64,000 nucleotides of DNA from Treponema sp. (GTDB lineage: Bacteria; Spirochaetota; Spirochaetia; Treponematales; Breznakiellaceae), in NCBI GenBank assembly GCA_009787775.1, contig WQSQ01000002.1, positions 28,651-92,650 of the forward strand, written 5' to 3'. Below, piece by piece: positions 36,125-46,167 of this stretch. The notes under the pieces are model-generated. The model was not told the origin of the DNA, ran no database searches, and worked only from the letters and a program-made list of their open reading frames with translations. The position numbers and the translations under genes are program-made. The stretch's first letter is position 1; each line of letters begins with the position of its first letter.

Positions 36125-37213
36125 ATGGAGATAAAAGAATATAAATGTCCTGCCTGCGGCGGGGCCGTCAAGTTTGACAGTTCTACGCAGGGTATGAAGT
36201 GTCCTTTCTGCGATACCGAGTTTGAAATTGCAGCACTGGAAGCGTACCAGAAAGAAATCGCGGTAGCGGAAAAGGATAAGTTTAACTTTGACGGAAGAGG
36301 TGATTTAAATAAATGGGATTCGGACGAACTTAACGCGCTTACTCAAGGGTCGTGCCCTTCCTGCGGCGCGGAATTGCTTGGGGATAAAAATACGGCGGCA
36401 ATGGTGTGTCCAAATTGCGGCAATTCGCAGATTGTACTGCGCCGTCTTTCGGGATTCCTAAAGCCCAACTATGTTATCCCCTTTAAACTGGACAAGAACG
36501 CCGCAACGGATGCTTTAAAAAACTTTTACAAAGGTAAGAAGCTGCTTCCCGATTCCTTTAATAGCGAGAACCGTATTAACAGCATTCAGGGAGTTTATTT
36601 ACCATTCTGGCTTTTTGACGCGAACGCGCAGGGGTATGTGCGCTATAAGGGAACAAAAGTAAAGTTTTGGAGTGACGCATATTATAATTATACAAAGACA
36701 GATTATTATTCCATTGTAAGGGACGGCAGTATTTTGTTTGAAAAAGTCCCTGTTGACGGTTCTGAAAAGATGGACGACAGTTACATGGACGCTATTGAAC
36801 CTTTCGATTATTCAGGGATTAAGGATTTCCAGACAGCGTTTCTTTCCGGTTACATAGCGGAGAAATACGATGTGGAAGCTGACAAAAGCAAAGAACGCGC
36901 GGGCAGCAGAATTAAAACTACGGTAGAAACCGAATTCGCGAAGTCTGTTTCAGGATATAATTCGGTTGTAAAAGAAAGTTCCTCAGTAAATATTAATGAC
37001 GGTAAGGTTAGTTACAGCATGCTGCCGGCATGGATACTTAATTCAAAATACAAAAATCAGAATTATATGTTTCTAATGAACGGCCAGACAGGCCGTCTTG
37101 TCGGAAGACTCCCCTCCGATCCCGGAAAGGAATGGAAATACCGGCTTTTATATACCGGTATTCTCGGCTTAATTTTTACGATTATAGCTCAGTTATTGCG
37201 CATCTTATTGTAG
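36125..37213 (+). CDS. TFIIB-type zinc-ribbon membrane protein (YdjG-like)
   Basis: YKCPACGGAVKFDSSTQGMKCPFCDTEFE and CPSCGAELLGDKNTAAMVCPNCGN; C-terminal TM segment. Confidence 0.8.
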   Translation: MEIKEYKCPACGGAVKFDSSTQGMKCPFCDTEFEIAALEAYQKEIAVAEKDKFNFDGRGDLNKWDSDELNALTQGSCPSCGAELLGDKNTAAMVCPNCGNSQIVLRRLSGFLKPNYVIPFKLDKNAATDALKNFYKGKKLLPDSFNSENRINSIQGVYLPFWLFDANAQGYVRYKGTKVKFWSDAYYNYTKTDYYSIVRDGSILFEKVPVDGSEKMDDSYMDAIEPFDYSGIKDFQTAFLSGYIAEKYDVEADKSKERAGSRIKTTVETEFAKSVSGYNSVVKESSSVNINDGKVSYSMLPAWILNSKYKNQNYMFLMNGQTGRLVGRLPSDPGKEWKYRLLYTGILGLIFTIIAQLLRILL

Positions 37214-37222
37214 GAATCATTC

Positions 37223-38008
37223 ATGAATAAAAACATATCTAAAATATTTTTGTTAATTGTTTTAATTTGCTTTACTTCTCCCGTCTTCGCGCAGGAAAGG
37301 ATTATTGATAACGCCAATCTTCTAGGCGCAAGCCAAAAAGCAAACCTTCAAAGGATAATAACATCCATTGCTTCACAGTATAAATTTGATCTTGTTATCG
37401 TAACGGAAAGGACTATTGGATACGCTGACCCGCTTGCCTGGGCGGATGACTTTTATGATGATAATGGTTACGGTTTCGGCGTAAACAGGGACGGATGTCT
37501 TATTCTTCAGGTTGTTGACAGCCGGGATATCTGCGTAAGCACATCAGGAAGCGGCATTGATATTTTAAACGATTATGCGCTGAACAAGGTTTTAAATGAC
37601 GCACAAAGATATCTGCAGGGAAATAATGCATACGAAGCTTTTAATTCATTTCTGGCAAACTGGCAGGAATTTCTTTCTCTTGATGCCAAAGGCGGCAGAA
37701 GGTACAACTTTTTTCATCAGTGGAATACCGTTATTGTTATATTAGCGTGGGCGCTTGCCTTTTTGATAGGTTTTATAGTTGTTCACTCATGGAAAGCGCA
37801 GATGAATACGGCCCTTTCCCGTACACAGGCCGCGGCGTATATTGTACCCGGCAGTCTTTCATTCAGGGTTAAAACCGACAGTTTCCTTTACAGTACGGTA
37901 ACCAAAACAAGGCGGCAGACCGAAAGCTCTTCCTCAGGCGGAAGCGGCGGCGGAATGCGGACAAGCTCTTCCGGAAGAAGCCACGGCGGAGGCGGAAGGA
38001 AATATTAA
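37223..38008 (+). CDS. TPM-domain protein (YdjH-like)
   Basis: IIDNANLLGASQKANLQRIITSIASQYKFDLVIVTERTIG...DDFYDDNGYGFGVNRDGCLILQVV; Gly/Ser-rich C-terminal tail. Confidence 0.85.
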   Translation: MNKNISKIFLLIVLICFTSPVFAQERIIDNANLLGASQKANLQRIITSIASQYKFDLVIVTERTIGYADPLAWADDFYDDNGYGFGVNRDGCLILQVVDSRDICVSTSGSGIDILNDYALNKVLNDAQRYLQGNNAYEAFNSFLANWQEFLSLDAKGGRRYNFFHQWNTVIVILAWALAFLIGFIVVHSWKAQMNTALSRTQAAAYIVPGSLSFRVKTDSFLYSTVTKTRRQTESSSSGGSGGGMRTSSSGRSHGGGGRKY

Positions 38009-38023
38009 AGGAAATTCCGATAA

Positions 38024-40816
38024 ATGAAAAAAAGACCTTTATGGACAATATTTATAATCTTTATTCTTGTTTTTATAGCATGCGCTTTTTTTTGTATTAA
38101 AAATTTAGATGTCCTTGAGATGGAGCCTTTTCAGAGTACTACATCATTTGTCGCGCCTGCAATGGCTAAATTTGAAAAAGACGGTAACCTCTACGTTATA
38201 GACAGCGGATCATTCCGTGTGATTTGCATGGACACAGACGGCAATATACACTACACAATCGAGATAGACAAATTCGATGAATATATCAGAATTATTGACG
38301 GCGCTGTAGATGAGGCTGGAAACCTTTATGTTTACGCGATAGAAGCGGAATATGACTCTTTGCTTACAAAGCGGGAAATTATCAGAAAATATGATAATCG
38401 CGGGCATTTTGAAAAAGAGATTTTATCTATCAGCTATAATGACGTGTATACAAACCCAAGGCTTTTTTCTCAGTTCGGCTCATTCGTGTGCAAGGACGGC
38501 ATACTGACATTTTCCAGAACAGCGAAAGACTTTGTTTCACTTTATGTGTACGACACTTTCAGGGATGAACTGCAGATGACGGTATTAACAGAAATTATAC
38601 CAGGAATTGCGATAGATGATTTTCTTGTAGCGCAGCTTGTACTCAAGGATTCGCAGAATTATGCCTTTGTTCTGCGGGACGGCGGTATATATGAAGTTAT
38701 AGACGGCACATCTGTATATATGCGCGCTTCGTTTAATTGGAGCCTTAATGAAGGCGGTATTCTTCCCTGGTATATTTTTTATTGCGATGATGGCAATCTT
38801 GTGTTTTTTGACATGGCATCAAACGCTATTTTTAAGATTGTAACAGCGGATTATGGTTTTGATTCCGTTTTCCGGGGCGATAGTTTGCAACGCGTTGTTC
38901 CGCAGAGGTATTTTGATCCGTTAATAGCGCAGGGAGAAATATTCTCGCTTAAGGGTTTTGGCTTTTGCGGCAATACATACTCAGGTGTTTTCGGAGACAT
39001 AGTGTGGCTTTACGACGGTAGTCATTTTAACGTTTACAGCGGAGATTTGCAGCTTCCATTCATGGAAAGACTGCGCATAGCATCGGTGCAGACGGCGCTG
39101 GTTCTCGGAGTTCTCGTATTTATAGCCGGATTATGCATTTTATTCATTGGAATACTTAACCGATATATTTCGCTTTTTATTAAACTGACTGTTGTTATCA
39201 TTCCTTTGCTGATAATCGCGTTCATTTTGGTATTTTCGTTTACTTTTAACATAATGACAGAACAGCTTAACGAGGCGCTGTTCAATGAAATGATTGCGAT
39301 GGCGGTTCTCTCCGCGAAAATGGTGAACGGAGACGATATCGACAGCATCACATCAATCAGGGATTTTCACAGCGATGAGTACAAACTGCTTTATAATCAG
39401 GTTAAAGAGATTGTAGGATTCAACTCAGATCCGTGGAACAAGGCTTTTTACGCGGCGATTTATACAGGCCCTGCATTTGAATACGTCGTTACGATTTCCT
39501 GCGAGGAGTACAATCTATTCCGTCCGGATGAAGCAGTTGAGGGAGAAGACTACGCCGCTCTTATGGGCGGGCAGCCAATCGCGGACATTCTGGAACTTTA
39601 TAACGGTACATGGGCTTTTGCCGAAGCGCCGGTGTATAACAGCAAGGGCGGCGTTTCCGGTATGTTGGAAATCGGACTTGACATGACAGGCCATGAGATA
39701 GGGAACTTGAATCTAAAAAGATATGTCGCGCTCATTGTATCGGCCGTGTGTGTAATAATTCTTTTGGTGCTTTGCATTTTAATATCCATTATTGTCAAGC
39801 GGCTTTCTGTGGTTGGAAGAGTTCTGCACACAATAGCGCACGGAGACAGAACTGCGCGCGTGTCGTATGTGGCGCGGGACGAGCTTGGAAACGTAAGCCA
39901 CGGCCTTAACAGCATGGCCGAAGAGCTTCAGCATCAGTTTGATCGCATAACGCGCCTCAATGAGTCAACAATCCGTTTTGTGCCTTTGCAATTTATGGAA
40001 CATCTGGGAGTTTCCGACATAACAAAAATGAAACTCGGAGATAACGTACAGCGGGACATCAGTGTGCTGTTCTTTGACATACGCTATTTTTCAGTTAATT
40101 CCGAGATGATGACTGCGAGGGAGAACTTTGACTTTATCAATAAAACACTCGGTATCGCGGGCCCCATTATCCGAAAACACAGCGGCTTTGTGGATAAATA
40201 TATCGGAGACGCAGCAATGGCGCTTTTTGTCGGCGGCATGGATGCAGTCCGCGCAGGCATAGAACTGTACCAGAAACTTGTCGTTAACAGGGAAACCCGC
40301 GTAAAAATCGGAGCGGACGGCATCAATATAGGAGTGGGAATCCACACAGGCTCCGTCATGATGGGAATTGTCGGCGAGAACGAACGGCTTTCCAGCACTG
40401 TAATTTCAGCTAATGTCAATCTTGCTTCCCGAGTTGAAAATCTGACCAAACAAACCGGATCGGGGCTTCTTATTACCCGCGATACATTGAATCAGCTTGC
40501 CGGCTATGAAAGCGAGTTTGACTACCGCTTTATAGGCATGGTACAGGCAGCAGGCGTGAATGAAGTGGTCGCCCTGTTTGACATGCTTGACGCTCTTCCA
40601 TTAAAAGAAAAAAAACACCGTCTTGCCACTAAAGCGGTTTTTGAATCAGGAGTGAGAAAATACCACATGAAGGATTACGCCGCTGCAGCTGGGCGCTTTG
40701 AAAAAGTTGCCGCAGCAGATCCGCAGGATATCTGCGCCTCTCATCATCTGGAAGAAGCGTATAGGCATCTTCAAAATCCGGATCTGCCCAGCGTGTTTGT
40801 TTTTGACAGGAAATAG
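38024..40816 (+). CDS. Membrane class III adenylate/guanylate cyclase with extracytoplasmic repeat domain and HAMP
   Basis: RDISVLFFDIRYFS...GFVDKYIGDAAMALF...IGVGIHTGSVMMGIVG cyclase core; HAMP-like segment before it; NHL/propeller-like N-terminus. Confidence 0.9.
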   Translation: MKKRPLWTIFIIFILVFIACAFFCIKNLDVLEMEPFQSTTSFVAPAMAKFEKDGNLYVIDSGSFRVICMDTDGNIHYTIEIDKFDEYIRIIDGAVDEAGNLYVYAIEAEYDSLLTKREIIRKYDNRGHFEKEILSISYNDVYTNPRLFSQFGSFVCKDGILTFSRTAKDFVSLYVYDTFRDELQMTVLTEIIPGIAIDDFLVAQLVLKDSQNYAFVLRDGGIYEVIDGTSVYMRASFNWSLNEGGILPWYIFYCDDGNLVFFDMASNAIFKIVTADYGFDSVFRGDSLQRVVPQRYFDPLIAQGEIFSLKGFGFCGNTYSGVFGDIVWLYDGSHFNVYSGDLQLPFMERLRIASVQTALVLGVLVFIAGLCILFIGILNRYISLFIKLTVVIIPLLIIAFILVFSFTFNIMTEQLNEALFNEMIAMAVLSAKMVNGDDIDSITSIRDFHSDEYKLLYNQVKEIVGFNSDPWNKAFYAAIYTGPAFEYVVTISCEEYNLFRPDEAVEGEDYAALMGGQPIADILELYNGTWAFAEAPVYNSKGGVSGMLEIGLDMTGHEIGNLNLKRYVALIVSAVCVIILLVLCILISIIVKRLSVVGRVLHTIAHGDRTARVSYVARDELGNVSHGLNSMAEELQHQFDRITRLNESTIRFVPLQFMEHLGVSDITKMKLGDNVQRDISVLFFDIRYFSVNSEMMTARENFDFINKTLGIAGPIIRKHSGFVDKYIGDAAMALFVGGMDAVRAGIELYQKLVVNRETRVKIGADGINIGVGIHTGSVMMGIVGENERLSSTVISANVNLASRVENLTKQTGSGLLITRDTLNQLAGYESEFDYRFIGMVQAAGVNEVVALFDMLDALPLKEKKHRLATKAVFESGVRKYHMKDYAAAAGRFEKVAAADPQDICASHHLEEAYRHLQNPDLPSVFVFDRK

Positions 40817-40943
40817 ATATATAAATTTTTCCTAATACTTCAGCTGTTACAAAACAAAAATCCCCTGAGATTCTGTATCCTTGTTAATACCTCGGCATTG
40901 TATTTGCCCGTATTCAGTCTTGTGATTGTTTAATTATTTGCTG

Positions 40944-41153
40944 TCAGATTTCACCGGTATTGTTTTCCGGAATAACATTTCCAACCAACTCAGCGCCTTC
41001 GATGGAATTTTCCGCATGTTCTATATAATCAAGCACCTTTTCTTCTTTCAGAAATTTGTCTATATCAATCGGCTCAAGACAGGCACCCGCAAACAAACTC
41101 GCCGCCGCGCAGGAAATTGCGAACATTGTTTTACTTAAAGATATATTCTTCAT
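40944..41153 (-). CDS. Small putative lipoprotein
   Basis: MKNISLSKTMFAISCAAASLFAGAC signal/lipobox. Confidence 0.5.
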   Translation of the reverse strand: MKNISLSKTMFAISCAAASLFAGACLEPIDIDKFLKEEKVLDYIEHAENSIEGAELVGNVIPENNTGEI

Positions 41154-41371
41154 TAATATTAATAGTAGTATTTTTCCCCGTTAAATTGCAATGGTATCGC
41201 AGCACTATTTCAGATACGGCCCGTTCAGGGCTTTAATCACTCCGCTGTACAGACCTGTGATGAAAACATAGTCCAACTCTGGAATTGACGATAAATGCAA
41301 AGCTGACACGCTTAGAGTTCTGTAATACTCGTCTGGCAGAGATAAGGACGACAGCCTAAGGTTTCTACAGG

Positions 41372-42550
41372 TTAGTCATTGTCTTTTGGGGTTATCTTGT
41401 ACTGCTTGATATCATCACCCAGAATAATCGTACAGTTGCGCCCTGAACCTTTTGCGGTATAAAGGGCTTTATCGGCATAATCGTAGAGAACCTGCGTATC
41501 ATGGTGGGTACCGCAGCGGACGATATAAACACCGATGCTCGTGGTAACATGTTTTGAAACTTTTGATTTCTCATGCAGGATATTAAGGTCCCTGATAGTT
41601 TCATTCCAGCGGAAAATAACATTATCAACATTTGCGGGGTCTTTTTCAAACCAAAGAAGGGCGAACTCTTCTCCGCCGACTCTTGCGGCATAAACACCCA
41701 ATGAGTTCAGGCTGTTAAGAGCCGCTCCGATAGCGCGAAGGCAATCATCTCCTTTGGGGTGCCCGTAGTGATCATTATACATTTTAAAGTAATCAATATC
41801 TGCAATAGCAACGCAAAGCCAGTCGTCCGATGCTCTGTAATTGGATAAAAACCTGTTAAAAGTAGCCATAAAATCACGGCGGTTTCTAAGCTGAGTTAGT
41901 TCGTCCGTAATACTCTGGTCGACATACTTATTACGTTCTTCTTCAAGCTTATTCGCGCTTATCTCAAGCCCCAGCCTGAGTTTGGTAAAATGCCAGCTAA
42001 AGTATATGCCCAAAATCGCAGCAACCAATGAGTTTACAATATCGTATACCCATATTCTGAAATCTTTAATAATAACGGTAGTAATAAAAAAAGCTGTAAG
42101 CGAGCAGAAAGTAAGGATAAGGTTGAACTGTGGCGGAAAGACATATAATAAAAGAGAGCAAATAATGAAACATGAAAAAATTGTAGCTGTCTCGTCCGGA
42201 TTTGATAATACGCTTAAATATATCCCGAAGAACATCAGATTTACATAAAATAATATGATTAAAAGATAAATAATGCGGTTATTTACATTAATCTGCTGCA
42301 TTGTATAATTTGCGATAAAAGACATAACCATCGCAATACATGCTACGCCGAGGTAAATAAAGCCTTTGATAATATCCTGTTCGACTAGCATCGGAAAAAA
42401 CGCAAAAACGACCGCAAAAACCGCAAGCAGTGTGTTACCCTGACGCAGACTAAGAAGGTTGTTATTGAATACATAATTCATACATTCCTGATACTGTTCT
42501 CTCCCGAATGAATAAAAACGCCAGGAATATAAGAATCTGAACTTAAACAT
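41372..42550 (-). CDS. GGDEF-domain diguanylate cyclase with membrane domain
   Basis: DELTQLRNRRDF, DIDYFKMYNDHYGHPKGDDCL, RVGGEEFALL. Confidence 0.93.
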   Translation of the reverse strand: MFKFRFLYSWRFYSFGREQYQECMNYVFNNNLLSLRQGNTLLAVFAVVFAFFPMLVEQDIIKGFIYLGVACIAMVMSFIANYTMQQINVNNRIIYLLIILFYVNLMFFGIYLSVLSNPDETATIFSCFIICSLLLYVFPPQFNLILTFCSLTAFFITTVIIKDFRIWVYDIVNSLVAAILGIYFSWHFTKLRLGLEISANKLEEERNKYVDQSITDELTQLRNRRDFMATFNRFLSNYRASDDWLCVAIADIDYFKMYNDHYGHPKGDDCLRAIGAALNSLNSLGVYAARVGGEEFALLWFEKDPANVDNVIFRWNETIRDLNILHEKSKVSKHVTTSIGVYIVRCGTHHDTQVLYDYADKALYTAKGSGRNCTIILGDDIKQYKITPKDND

Positions 42551-42615
42551 AGTAACTCCCTTTAAAAAATTATATATTAATAATACAGAAAAAGAAAGAA
42601 TAATGAAGAAGCTGA

Positions 42616-43644
42616 CTAAAAATGCATTTTGCTTTGTTCGGCAAAACCTGTCAGATTGTAAAATTCAATTACTGAGCCGTCATCCAGTTCTATCTTACCT
42701 GAAAAAAAACCAAAAACCTGACGACGGGTTGAATTGTGAAACAGGAGACGCCGCTTTTCGATCCTTTCCTGATGCGGATTGAACATCATTTCCAGCTTTT
42801 TATCATTGCTTGTAAAACGCCATGGAGAAAGCCAGTCGGATAGCGGAATATGAAAAGTAACCTGATCCAGTTTATTAATTTTGCCGTCAACAAAAAAACC
42901 GTTTTCGGTCCCAAGAGAAAAATCCGCTTGACTATAACCGATACAAAAACTTATCAGCCTTGAATCGCTCATTCCGCAGGCAGCGGCCCAATTACGGATA
43001 TCCGCTCTTGGACGGACGCTCCTTGTCCAGTCAAGAATGCCCCATGCGTTGCCGCGCGAAAAAAAGATTTCACTGCTGCTGAATTGAATGACTCCTTCGG
43101 CGATAAACCACGGAGAACACCGTAAATACCTAAACGCGTTTTTTTCATTCCTCCACGGCTGACAGGCAACAAGTGACTGAGAATTCTCAATTTCATTTAA
43201 TACCAGCGCTCCTCTAAGGCTTTTATGACGGCCGAATTTGGGTACATCAACTTTAATAATTCTGGCTCCGCCTTCCATGCAAATAAAGTCAAGATGTGTT
43301 TTATTTTTGCGCCAGCGGATAGAACCTTCTGTACTGGTTGACGGCATTCCGTAAACCCCAAGCGGCATTATTGATTTATATATTTGCGTTGATCGGTTTT
43401 TGTCTTTTAATGAAATAACAGATATACTCATGTGCCCAAGCCAGCCGTCATCCCTTACTTCAAAAACAAACATATGAGTCGGTGAAAATACAATATATCG
43501 ATCCGACTCAGTTATTGCGTGGCGCGGCGCGTAGGATAAAGCCGGATCGAAAAAATAATAATCCTGTTTAGACCAGCCGAAATTCTGCGGTTGTCCTTTA
43601 TCATCAAGCAAATCAACAGGACTGTTGATTTCAATTTGGGGCAT
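42616..43644 (-). CDS. DUF2804-family protein
   Basis: Family-like LSPWRFTSNDKKLEMMFNPHQERI and DDGSVIEFYNLTGFAE; ATG at 43644 (MPQIEINSPV). Confidence 0.75.
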   Translation of the reverse strand: MPQIEINSPVDLLDDKGQPQNFGWSKQDYYFFDPALSYAPRHAITESDRYIVFSPTHMFVFEVRDDGWLGHMSISVISLKDKNRSTQIYKSIMPLGVYGMPSTSTEGSIRWRKNKTHLDFICMEGGARIIKVDVPKFGRHKSLRGALVLNEIENSQSLVACQPWRNEKNAFRYLRCSPWFIAEGVIQFSSSEIFFSRGNAWGILDWTRSVRPRADIRNWAAACGMSDSRLISFCIGYSQADFSLGTENGFFVDGKINKLDQVTFHIPLSDWLSPWRFTSNDKKLEMMFNPHQERIEKRRLLFHNSTRRQVFGFFSGKIELDDGSVIEFYNLTGFAEQSKMHF

Positions 43645-43691
43645 TACATACCTGTTTACATGAATATATATGCATAATATATTAACATAAC

Positions 43692-45128
43692 ATGGATTAT
43701 AAGGGAATGAAAGCATTGGTAATGGGTCTTGGCCTGCACGGAGGAGGGCTTGAATCCGCGCGTTTTCTCTTAAAGAAAGGCGCTGATGTCATGGTTACAG
43801 ACCTTAGGGATGAAATTACGCTGATGCCTGCAATTGAACAGTTGGACAGAATCTGCAGTGAACTGGGAAGTAAGCCAGTGCGTTATGTTCTTGGCAGACA
43901 TAAAACCGAAGATTTTAAGAACGCTGATATTGTAATTAAAAATCCCGGAGTAAGACAAGATTCACCGTTCCTTGAAGTATCAAAAAAAATAGAAACAGAT
44001 ATTTCACTTTTTCTTAAATATTCCAGGGCCAGGCTTTTCGCCGTTACGGGTACAAAGGGAAAAAGCAGCACCGCATCAGCTCTTCATCGGATTCTTGCTT
44101 CGGAAAGAAAAAAAGGCAAAGCATTCCTCGGCGGAAACATTACTGTAAGCCCTTTAACATTTTTAGACGAATTAACAGAAAGTGACGATGTAGTTCTTGA
44201 ATTATCAAGTTTTCAGCTTGGAGATATTAAAAATTATACTGTTTCAGACGGAAGCAAATTATTAAAACCGAAGGCTGCCGTTCTAACCCCTGTCATGCAC
44301 GATCATCTTGACCGTTATTCGTCAATGGATGATTATATTGACGATAAGAGAAACATTTACAGAGGGCAGGATTCATCCTGTATAACAGTTGCTGGAGACG
44401 ACAGGTGGGGGAAAAGTTTTCTTGGTGAAACAAAGGGACGTCCTCTTGTCTGCTCTTATGCTCGGTTGGATAAAGGAACCGGCGGAGGCTGGATTAATAC
44501 TGATGGTACAGGCATTGCGCGTCTTTTTGCAGATACGGAGACTGTCGAATTGGTACCGCAGCGTCTTTTAACGCCAGGAAAACATCAGAGATTTAATATG
44601 CTTTCGGCAGCTCTTGCGGCATATGGTCTTGGCGCAGAACCTGTTGTTATCCGCGGTGCATTGGCTTCTTTTACAGGCATTGAACACCGTCTGGAGCATT
44701 TTCATGAGGCTGACAAAATCCATTATTACAATGACAGCGCCGCTACTATTCCCGAAGCCGCCGCCGCATGTATTGAAGCATTAAGCGGGAATACGCCCCT
44801 GGTGCTTGTCACCGGAGGCACCGATAAAAATTTGGATTTTTCTCCTCTTTCAAAAGCGGCAGGGAAAGCAAAAGATATAATACTTCTTTCCGGTACAGGC
44901 AGTGAAAAACTTGAATCACTGTTGGACGAAAACATGGTTTCGTACAAAGGGCCGTTTAATGATTTGGAAAAAGCTGTACAATGCGCAATTGAATCTGCTG
45001 AAAACAACATGAGGAGAGAAGGCTCCTGCAATGTCGCGCTCTCTCCCGGCTGCGCAAGTTTCGGAATGTTTTTAAACGAGTTCGATCGGGGTCGCAAATG
45101 GAAAGAAGCGGTGCTGCGCAATACATAA
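43692..45128 (+). CDS. murD: UDP-N-acetylmuramoyl-L-alanine--D-glutamate ligase
   Basis: VTGTKGKSSTASAL, VLELSSFQL, YNDSAATIPEAAAA, LVTGGTDKNLD, LSPGCASFGMF. Confidence 0.92.
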   Translation: MDYKGMKALVMGLGLHGGGLESARFLLKKGADVMVTDLRDEITLMPAIEQLDRICSELGSKPVRYVLGRHKTEDFKNADIVIKNPGVRQDSPFLEVSKKIETDISLFLKYSRARLFAVTGTKGKSSTASALHRILASERKKGKAFLGGNITVSPLTFLDELTESDDVVLELSSFQLGDIKNYTVSDGSKLLKPKAAVLTPVMHDHLDRYSSMDDYIDDKRNIYRGQDSSCITVAGDDRWGKSFLGETKGRPLVCSYARLDKGTGGGWINTDGTGIARLFADTETVELVPQRLLTPGKHQRFNMLSAALAAYGLGAEPVVIRGALASFTGIEHRLEHFHEADKIHYYNDSAATIPEAAAACIEALSGNTPLVLVTGGTDKNLDFSPLSKAAGKAKDIILLSGTGSEKLESLLDENMVSYKGPFNDLEKAVQCAIESAENNMRREGSCNVALSPGCASFGMFLNEFDRGRKWKEAVLRNT

Positions 45129-45139
45129 AAAGGGAATAT

Positions 45140-46156
45140 ATGGATTTGGAGATGTTAAAGACAAGAGCCTTTATTATTCAAAAGGTTCGCTCTTTTTTTG
45201 ACAGCAGGGGTTATCTTGAACTGGATACTCCCATGCTCTGCAGCGATTTAATTCCCGAATCATGCCTTGAAGTATTTCAGACAGAACGCCTTTTCCCGAA
45301 GGGCAGCAGAAAAGAAAATCGTTCTTTATGGCTCATTCCGTCACCGGAAATATGGATGAAAAAAATCATCGCTCAATACCGCGTGAATGTGTACCAGATA
45401 TGTAAATGTTTTCGTAACGGAGAGTCGGCAGGGCGTTTGCACTCAAGTGAATTTACAATGCTTGAATACTACACAATGGACGCAGATTATTTAGATTCGC
45501 TTTCACTGACAGAGGAACTCTTTAAATTCTTAACCGCAGAGGATACATGGTTATACAGGGGAAAAAAAGAAAATTGTTATATACCATTTGAACGTATAAC
45601 AGTTGCAGATGCTTTTAGGAAATACGCTGGCTTTGATCTTTTTAAATCAGCGGAAAAAGGAGTAGATTTTCTGGAAGCGCATGCGCGTAAACTTGATCTT
45701 GCACCATTGCCGAAAATGACAATACCGGAAATATACGATTTGATTTTTATCCACGCTGTAGAACCGCGTTTAAAAGCAGAAAAGCCGGTTGCTCTTCTTG
45801 ATTACCCTGCTTTTATTCCCTGTCTTGCAAAGAAAAGTGATCAGGGATCAAGGATCATGGATCAAACAACTGAAAGGTGGGAGTTATATTACAGCGGCAT
45901 TGAACTGGCGAATTGTTTTTCTGAAGAAACAAATCCGGAGAAAGTAAAAGACTTTTTTTTAAAAGAAGAGGCTGAGAAAGAGAGAACAGCCGTAATAAAA
46001 CACAATATTGATCACAATTACTGGAAGTTATTTGAACAAAAAGAAAAACAGGGTTTTCCTTGCTGCAGCGGCGTTGCGATGGGGCTGGACAGGCTTATTA
46101 TGGCTTTAACAGAGAGATCAAGTATTGATTCTGTGTTACCGTTTCCGCAGGAATGA
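45140..46156 (+). CDS. epmA: EF-P lysine lysyltransferase (LysRS-like)
   Basis: Class II aaRS core with FRNGESAGRLHSSEFTMLEYY and GVAMGLDRLIMAL, no anticodon-binding domain; start 45098 also possible. Confidence 0.85.
   Translation: MDLEMLKTRAFIIQKVRSFFDSRGYLELDTPMLCSDLIPESCLEVFQTERLFPKGSRKENRSLWLIPSPEIWMKKIIAQYRVNVYQICKCFRNGESAGRLHSSEFTMLEYYTMDADYLDSLSLTEELFKFLTAEDTWLYRGKKENCYIPFERITVADAFRKYAGFDLFKSAEKGVDFLEAHARKLDLAPLPKMTIPEIYDLIFIHAVEPRLKAEKPVALLDYPAFIPCLAKKSDQGSRIMDQTTERWELYYSGIELANCFSEETNPEKVKDFFLKEEAEKERTAVIKHNIDHNYWKLFEQKEKQGFPCCSGVAMGLDRLIMALTERSSIDSVLPFPQE
45839..45866 (+). repeat. Four imperfect heptamer units GATCAGG-GATCAAG-GATCATG-GATCAAA inside epmA
   Basis: Direct reading; 7-bp period, each unit starts GATCA. 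Confidence 0.85.
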
Positions 46157-46167
46157 ACAATTACATG

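Noticed and set aside
35016-36125. 369-aa minus-strand ORF (and the other antisense ORFs over the SPFH gene)
   Set aside because: Antisense shadow of the strongly supported SPFH/zinc-ribbon CDS; repeats mirror the sense repeats and no recognisable domain is present
40817-40943. Possible tRNA or small RNA in the intergenic gap
   Set aside because: No cloverleaf, CCA end or convincing hairpin could be found by eye
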